From contig NW_006495933.1 of assembly GCF_000471905.2 (NCBI RefSeq), positions 1,146,663 through 1,210,662 on the forward strand: 64,000 nucleotides of DNA, read 5' to 3'. Of the stretch, positions 57,936-64,000 are shown piece after piece. A program made the translations under genes and the position numbers. The stretch is from Amborella trichopoda (taxonomy: Eukaryota > Streptophyta > Magnoliopsida > Amborellales > Amborellaceae). Numbering within the stretch: the first letter of the stretch is position 1; every line of letters starts with the position of its first letter. The notes beneath the pieces are model-generated. The model was not told the DNA's origin. It saw only the letters and a list, made by a program, of their open reading frames with translations, and did no database searches.

Positions 57936-59190
57936 TATCTAAAATTGAAGATAATTACAATTTTATTGAATTAAAAGAAATTCTGAAAATGAGTGGAAAA
58001 TGACTGTTTTGCCCTTGCCTAACAATGTGTGGAATTTCAAAACAGTCCATGCTACTGCCCGAGAACTTGGGTGATCTTTCATGATTGAATCGAGGTTGTT
58101 CTGATGCCTGTTTAAGAGAAAGATGATTTTTTCTTGTGAGGCTCGGCATGGCGATCGATTTGATACCAACTTCGAGCCATTAATCATGTTTTTCAGTCAT
58201 GATCGTGAAACTTGAAATTTGCTTGAATTTTAAAACTTTGGATTGATTGTGTGCTCGTTCCTTGATGTTTCTTAGTGATTTCTTCGCTGAATCATAGTGA
58301 GAATGTCGTCACGATCACTTTTCAACAAACACAGCTCGATTTCGTGTTCAAACGAAGATTTCGTCGTCTTGAATTTTTGGCCAAAATTTATAGCTGCTTT
58401 GACGTATTCGTGTGTGAAATCCAACCGTTCATCATATGAGCGATTCAGACTAGAGATAGCCACAGACCGTACGCACATATTGCAATTCGTTTCATGTCAA
58501 TCGGGTATGCGAGCGTCATGATTTGGTCGTTAGAGTGGGGTGCGCTACTACTGAATTTTCTGCAACTTTTTTCACGGATTAGCAACTTCTCTCTAGTTTT
58601 TCTCTTTGCTCGGGTATTGTCTCAAGGCTTACCACATATCGACTCGCTCGTCTTGATGAGACAAATACGCTTACCAAATTTGAGCACGTTCCGACTCAGA
58701 TCGAGTGAGATATAAGCCCCGAAAGTCACTACCTGTAACTGTAAAAACGACCACCTTTAATGGTGTTTTGGTGCAGGGTGGCCACACGGGAATAGTGTGC
58801 AGCTTACCCCTTTTCAGTATTTTACTCATAACTTTATCTTAGAGTGTCCGATTAAGCCAAAACTTGCCATAAAAGTTTTCGACTATGTCGGATCCAATGG
58901 CAATGGTCCCACAGTGATTTGAACCACCAAAAAGATAATTCTAGTTATGGGGTCCATTTGACGGTGCTAGAAGCCAATTGTTCTCAAATGGTTTCTTTGT
59001 TTTCATTACCTTCAGCATGTCTGATCGTGATGAAACTTGGAAAATTAAATTTTGGAGTACTGATGAAGATCTTAACCAATTTTGGGGCAATTATGAGAAT
59101 GTCAAAGTTTTCACTTATTTTATAAGCTTTATTGACTAGCTTCCTCTTTATTCCACATTAGGGACCAAGGTGCTGAAAAATGTGTTAACA

Positions 59191-59595
59191 TAGCTTGTCC
59201 CGCCAAATGTTGTACTTCGAGAGAAGAGATAAGGACAACATTTAGAAAATTTCCTTCAGCTTTTACTTTTGTTTTCTTCCTAGCCATAGGACCACATGAA
59301 CGCCGAGGAGATTCATGCAATGGTGCAACTAGGGTGCTCAGACGTAGCGATGCATTGTTCGAAGGTCTGTTGGTGAAGACTTTAGGGGAAGAAGAGAATC
59401 TTTGAGGGATCTTATCGAAGTTCTCACCCTCGAACAGACTATTTGTGATTCTGCAGCTGAGGATTTTGTACGGACCTCGTCAGTAAGAATCAGGCCCGTT
59501 TGGTAATTGAGTGCCATGTCGAAGGGCATTGTTCCCATTTGGTATGGGTTTGTGTATATCCTCTGATTTTGAGCCACGTTTCGAGGATTACGTCA
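59191..59595 (-). mobile_element. Internal 3' region adjoining the minus-strand LTR
   Basis: Inverted counterpart of 17000-17195 and 28070-28269, including the GAAGAAAACAAAAG-type purine stretch on the minus strand and the ATCCAACGGGAC-type start near 59330. Similarity ends near 59595, where a plus-strand pol begins. Confidence 0.6.
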
Positions 59596-60160
59596 ATGGT
59601 ATGCTGAAAGGCCTTGCTTCAACGACGTCTGCTTCTTGGGTTACAATTAAATCCTCATGGCAGAAGAAGACCAAACAAAGACGTCATTCATAACACAATG
59701 GGGAACCTACTGTTACAAAGTCATGCCCTTTGGCCTAAAAAATGCAAGAGCAACTTATCAACGGGAAATGTCTAGCATCTTCCACGATTTAATGCATACC
59801 ATCTTGGAGGACTATGTCGACGATATTCTGGTAAGTCGAATACCAGGTCTGATCATCTCACCAACTTGAGAACCATTTTTGAAAGGCTCCGAAAACATCA
59901 ACTCAAACTCAATCCTCAAAAATGTGCCTTGGAGTTGAATCCGGCAATTTATTAGGCTTTATAGTAAGTCAAAGAGGCATTAAGGCAGACTCGTACAAAA
60001 TACGAGCCATCACTAAAATGCCTCACCCCTGGAACATTAGAGAAATTTGTGGGCTTCAAGGTCTCATACATGCTATAAGGCCTTTTATTTCACAACTTGC
60101 GAATAAGTGCGCACCATTCAATAGACTCCTTAAGTAGGACACCATACTCATATGGGACAA
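59596..60160 (+). mobile_element. Tat-type reverse transcriptase region
   Basis: Plus-strand segments carry KTSFITQWGTYCYKVMPFGL, KNARATYQREMSSIFHDLM and the catalytic box EDYVDDILV, all typical of Tat/Ogre-lineage RT. They are followed by LGFIVSQRGIKADSYKIRAI, the post-RT block (usually HGI..DPxKIxAI). The N-terminal RT and any upstream gag/protease are not recognised. The frame is broken; fossil. Confidence 0.9.
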
Positions 60161-60705
60161 TGAATGTTAAGAAGCGTTCGATCAAATCAAGGAGTACCTC
60201 ACCAAACCTCACATCCTTAGTCCTCCTAATCTAGATAAATCCCTTTTCCTATACATGTCAGTGAAAGACAAGACCATGGGGCAATGTTAGGACAATATCA
60301 CGACTATAGAAAAGAACAAATGAAATATTATATCAGCAAAACCATGGTCAATTATGAGACAAGATACATGGATGTGGAGAAACACTGCTAAACACTTGTG
60401 TGGGCCATGCAGAAACTAATACATTATGTCTTATCTCATTCTGTCAAGCTCATATAAAAAATTGACTCACTTAAGTACCTCATGGAGAGGCCAGTCCTCA
60501 ACAAATGTTTGACGAAGTGGAGCAACAAATGTTTGACGAAGTGGAGAATGTTATTGAGCGAGTTCAAGATCAAGAATGTTAGTAAAAAATCAGTCAAAGG
60601 ACAAGCCATTGTTGAACACTTAGCTGAACACGCACTGCCAAACAATATTCCTGTTAACATGTATCTCCCTGATGAGAACCTCTTCACAATTGAGGACTCT
60701 ATTTA
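60161..60705 (+). mobile_element. Tat-type RNase H and linker region
   Basis: Matches the Ty3/Gypsy RNase H end: MVNYETRYMDVEKHC-like and KLIHYVLSHSVKLI-like positions near 60350-60450, then MLLSEFKIKNVSKKSVKGQA and VEHLAEH, the Tat-type linker that precedes the second RNase H. Broken. Confidence 0.75.
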
Positions 60706-60945
60706 GGAGCTATACTTCGACGGAGCAAAGGAAGAATACGGGTCAGGTATAGGAGTCGTACTATGCTCACTCGAGAATATTTTAATGCCAACAGTCATCA
60801 GATTGAATTTCCCATGTACCAATAACGTTGTTGAATACGAAGCCTTAATAGCCGTGCTTGAGAATGCCTTGGGAATGAAAATCCAACAAATATGAGTGAT
60901 TGGTGACTCCTTACTCGTCATAAACTAAGTTCAAGGGATTTGGAG
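60706..60945 (+). mobile_element. Second, archaeal-type RNase H (aRNH)
   Basis: LYFDGAKEEYGSGIGVVLCS followed by LNFPCTNNVVEYEALIAVL and a GDS stretch. This is the D..E..D pattern of the extra archaeal-type RNase H that Tat-lineage LTR elements are known to carry besides the retroviral-type domain. It fixes the lineage of this pol. Broken. Confidence 0.8.
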
Positions 60946-61026
60946 GGTGAAAGAAGAAAAGCTCAAACCCTATCAAGAAAAGGTGAAAAAGATGATCCCA
61001 CATTTTAAGAAAATCACCTTTAGCAC

Positions 61027-61575
61027 GTGACTAGGGTAAATAATCGGTTCGTCGACACCGTTGCAACCCTTATTTCAATGGTCGATATTAATTCACAAAT
61101 CACCACGCTGCCATTCTACATCAAGAACAAACATGACCCTTCCCCATCGAGGATTGAAAAAGAAATAGAGCAAGAGAATGAGAACGATGGGGAAGTGTCT
61201 CTCGTGGCTTCAGATGCGCTAGTAAAGGCAAAACCATGGTTCCAATGTTATGTCCTTGCTAAAAGATGGGTTATATCCCAAAAGATCCACCAAAAAGGAT
61301 AAACAAGCTCTTCAAATTTTTTCTGTCTCTCGATGGCATCATTCTACGCTGCCTCAATCAGCTAGAAATTGACCAAGTATTGACAGAGTTGCACAATGAA
61401 GGAGGTCATTCTGGCGCAACCGCCTTAGCTCAGAAAATCAAGCGCCAAGGCTATTATTGGACCACCATGGCTGAACACTGCTGGAAGTTCGTTAAGAGGT
61501 GTTCCAAATGTCAACTCTATGGAGACCTCATCCATGCACAATCCGCATCACTCAACTCAACACCGCCCGTATGGC
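61027..61575 (+). mobile_element. Integrase N-terminal zinc-binding region
   Basis: LRCLNQLEIDQVLTELHNEG then GHSGATALAQKIKRQGYYW and CWKFVKRCSKCQ give the H-x-H...C-x2-C integrase zinc finger, with the spacing typical of Tat elements. 61027-61240 upstream is the linker, with NRFVDTVATLISMVDI. Broken. Confidence 0.85.
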
Positions 61576-61935
61576 CCTTTGTCATGTTGGGTCTTGATAT
61601 CCAAAAGCCTCAAATGGACACTGTTTTATGTTAACGGCTACAAAATACTTCTCCAAATGGGTAGAGGCCGCACCATTTGTTAAAATTGAAGGCCAACATG
61701 TTGCCTGTTTCATAAAGAATAACATTGTATTGAGATTTGGACTTCCAGAGTCAATCATCACTGACAATGGATCCAATCTCAAAAATAAAAAGGTCACTAA
61801 GGTGTGCAAAAGGTTTGGGATAACACAAAAATTCTCCTTACCTTACTTCCCTCAAGGAAACAGACAAGCAGAAGCCACAAATAAAGGACTTCTCATAATC
61901 ATAGACAAAATAATAGAAGGAGGAAAAGATTGATA
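61576..61935 (+). mobile_element. Integrase catalytic core
   Basis: MLGLDI, then TKYFSKWVEAAPFVKI, RFGLPESIITDNGSN and YFPQGNRQAEATNK: the DDE core in order, as in Ty3/Gypsy integrases. The enzyme would insert the cDNA into the host chromosome. The copy is broken. Confidence 0.9.
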
Positions 61936-62440
61936 CGAAAAGCTAAATGACACCCTATGGGCCTAACGAACAATTGAGAAGACTCCTATTGGCATGACCC
62001 AATACTCATTGGTGTATGCTATGGAAGCAGTGCTACTCATCAAGGTTGAGATACCGTCCCTCAAGTGATTATTCCCAAAAATACAGATGAGGAACAAAAG
62101 ATTGAAGCACAAATCACTGTCCTCGTTACTTTGGATGAAAAACGACTACAAGCAACACAAAATATCATTGCTTACCAGCTTAGAGTCGAGAGGGCGCACC
62201 AAAGGAAAGTTGTTACTCGACAATTCAAAGAAGGGGTTATCGTATTCAAGAAAATCTTCCACACTCTTGTAAATCCACACCCTTTATGCTAGTTCAAACC
62301 TAATTGGGAAGGGCCATTTGTGGTTACCCCGAGTGCATGCGGACAATTCTTACAAGATCAAAAATCAGGAGGGGGACAAACTCAATGACCTCATTAATAC
62401 GATGTATCTTAGAAAATACTATCCATAACGAGCTAAAAAA
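61936..62440 (+). mobile_element. Integrase C-terminal region and end of pol
   Basis: KRLQATQNIIAYQLRVERAH and VVTRQFKEGVIVFKK match the Tat-type region after the core. A KPNWEGPF..V block (about 62297-62325) and an MYLRKYYP-like end (about 62402-62428) close the gene, as in relatives. Confidence 0.8.
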
Positions 62441-63400
62441 TGTGGTGAAAACCTGAAAAGGCATCACGGGTAAAAAGAATAAAAAAAGATCTCCAACAAG
62501 GAGCTTTCGATGCAAAGCACTCAAGTACAAACAAGTACTAGAAAGTTCCAATAATACTGCACAAGCAGACCCTGAGGATGAAGACTCCTCCTAAACCCTG
62601 CAGGTTCCCAACAGAACTAACTCAGAAAAATATAGGAGGGAGATATGAATGGAAAATCGAAGTGATTTTGACAAACCCTAGAAAGCATCGAGACCCTCCA
62701 AAAGGAAAGCCCGACAAGAATCCAGAGGACTCTTCCAGGATCCACGAAGCAGAGGATGAAAGTTCGAAAGGTTAAAAGACGACTTCAAGACCTTTGAGTT
62801 CTCACGATCCCACAAGGAAACCCTTTCATCATCTTTGGGTAAAATATAACAAAGAAAATAACAACCAAAGGGGCCACAGGTGGTAAAACTATAAAGCCCA
62901 GCCTTTTTGAAAATTCTTATCAAATTGACTTTTAAATTATTCATTTTAAAAAACAAAACCCTTTTAGAAAGGGCTTCCTCCATCACTACAAGAGGCTAAA
63001 TTGTTAGTCAATTTGGCCTTGTTCTCGAAGCCAACTTCTTATGTCTGTTATGAAGGCTTAAAACTAATCAGGCACTCCATGGTTGTAGGAGTATAGCTAT
63101 CACTATAACATATCAGAGATGGGTGAACCTCGCTAATGACGAAATTGGCTAGTTTGGGAGCATTTTTTTTTCTCAACTTGATCCCCTGAGGAAAAATGAG
63201 GCAAGCTCATCCCTTTGTGTGCCGATGATGACCCAATGGTGGAAAATTCGAGATAAACAACCCTACAACTTGGGGACTGAGTTTGTAAAATTTCAGTTTG
63301 AAAAGTGTGCGCAAAGAAAATATTATGTTATGCTTCAACGAATCAATAACACATGCACAAGTTAAAAGACCCCCAAACAGGGACAATAACAAAAAAAGAG
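62441..63400 (+). mobile_element. 3' region after Tat-type pol
   Basis: Opens with GTGGTGAAAACCTGAAAAGG and CATCACGGGTAAAAA, the spacer phrase also found at 16320-16640, 26510-26820 and inverted at 36840-37150. This ties the coding-less elements to a Tat pol context. The remainder has no recognised gene; one TGAGGAAAAATGAGGCAAGC stretch near 63188 is purine-rich. Confidence 0.55.
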
Positions 63401-63430
63401 AAGAGAGGGGGGTGGGGGGGGGGGGGGGAA
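63401..63430. repeat. G-rich homopolymer stretch
   Basis: GAGGGGGGTGG followed by about 16 consecutive G, within a GA-rich patch. Length is uncertain in most sequencing chemistries. Confidence 0.8.
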
Positions 63431-64000
63431 GCATGGAAACAGGCAAGATAGAAGGGGAGAGCCATATATTTATATGTACTTCAAAGTCTATAATGATCTC
63501 CTATAAAAAAAAAAAAAAAGAATGAGGTCACTTATTTGATACTGAATCCTCCTCGACCCCTGTTGTACAACTGCTCACCTCTCCCTCCAATCTCGGTCGA
63601 ACCTGCCTCGGACCCCTCACCATTTGAGTAGACGCTCGAGACTGTGACTGACTCCGAACAGAAGATGTTAATGGCACCCTCACATATAAGGATTCACATC
63701 TGTGAAATAGGGGTTGCCACCTACAGCTAATAGGAGTCATGACAGTCTGCCACACCTATCCATAAGACCCTTCATGTCCTCCTTAAGCGCGTGACATTCA
63801 TCTCTGGCCGAATGTTGTTGAAACAACAACATGAAATGAGAGAGGTTGTAATATATGTATAGACAAAAAAAAGAGAAGAGATATAACAGCAAAACATACC
63901 CTCTCCGATCGGTAGCGGTCTACGAGTCTCTCTAAATCTCTAATGCAATCGAGAGATGGTTCAAGAAGGGTAGGAGCAACAAAAGAGGAAGATGGTACTG
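63431..64000. other. No recognisable feature
   Basis: Unique-looking AT-rich DNA with a run of about 15 A near 63506-63520. Open frames are short and without motifs. It may be the continuing 3' region or LTR of the pol-bearing element, but no LTR edge could be set. Confidence 0.4.

Larger units (their letters stand above)
56021..59190 (-). mobile_element. Minus-strand LTR of the Tat/LARD family (3.2 kb)
   Basis: Minus strand starts TGTTAACACATTTTTCAGCA at 59190 and ends near CGAGGAACCTGACCA at 56021. The terminal 350 bases, promoter block and U3 match the other family LTRs. A purine-rich tract (57460-57760) and a GA-rich minisatellite (56840-57460) replace the CT domain in mirror orientation. 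Internal DNA lies on both sides, gag to the left and 3' region to the right. Confidence 0.8.

Noticed and set aside
63401-63430. Poly-G run considered as a G-quadruplex regulatory site
   Set aside because: It is essentially one homopolymer in a GA-rich patch with no gene nearby, and its length may be a sequencing or assembly error.

Overview
This 64 kb window looks like intergenic heterochromatin from a land plant with a large, repeat-packed genome. I find no intact host gene, no tRNA or rRNA gene and no CRISPR array. Nearly everything I can identify belongs to Ty3/Gypsy LTR retrotransposons of two lineages. One is Tekay/Del-like, with LTRs ending GGGG..TGACA and a primer-binding site matching initiator tRNA-Met. 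The other is Tat/Ogre-like, with a primer-binding site matching tRNA-Arg, a Tat-type gag and an extra archaeal-type RNase H. All of these elements are old and broken. The plant origin is supported by both lineages, by a plant mobile domain (PMD) protein remnant, and by the general sequence style. The species cannot be named from sequence alone.

Layout. 1-8.2 kb: minus-strand Tat-like remains: leader, PBS, LTR, a decayed PMD gene, and a post-pol-like spacer. 8.57-13.9 kb: plus-strand Tekay-like element with LTR, Met PBS, gag, protease, RT and part of RNase H. 13.9-15.9 kb: a second PMD fragment and a minus-strand LTR of another family, here called D. 15.9-33.4 kb: an outer Tat-derived element whose 3' LTR is split by a 12.3 kb inner element of the same family (20596-32909). 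The inner element has LTRs of about 4.8 and 4.6 kb, only 2.9 kb of internal DNA and no gag or pol, so it resembles a large retrotransposon derivative (LARD). 33.4-33.7 kb: end of a Tekay-like LTR with PBS and leader. 33.7-50.9 kb: a minus-strand relative (element C) with both LTRs, a gag region, a long 35-bp satellite containing a 20-N assembly gap, and an inserted D-family LTR. Its 5' LTR is itself split by a 3.0 kb solo Tekay-like LTR. 50.9-55.1 kb: serial Tekay-like LTR copies. 55.1-59.6 kb: minus-strand Tat-like gag, LTR and 3' region joined directly. 59.6-62.4 kb: plus-strand Tat-like pol (RT, RNase H, second RNase H, integrase). 62.4-64 kb: 3' region with no recognisable gene.

How the parts relate. 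The LTRs with tRNA-Arg PBS near 17-33, 34-36, 46-51 and 56-59 kb are clearly one family: they share their first 300 bases, a promoter block and their last 350 bases. They differ greatly in length because of CT-rich, T-rich and minisatellite expansions. Members without pol would have depended on enzymes from autonomous Tat elements, of which the 59.6-62.4 kb pol is a possible relic.

Most notable observations: a sequence resembling the 3' end of tRNA-Arg, complementary to the family's own PBS, is scattered through its internal region; the N gap is flanked by a near-identical 200-bp block, suggesting a false assembly duplication; two hairpins sit just downstream of the TATA box in D-family LTRs; and more than fifteen different minisatellites lie almost entirely inside LTRs and non-coding internal regions. 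Similarities and repeat periods were judged by eye.
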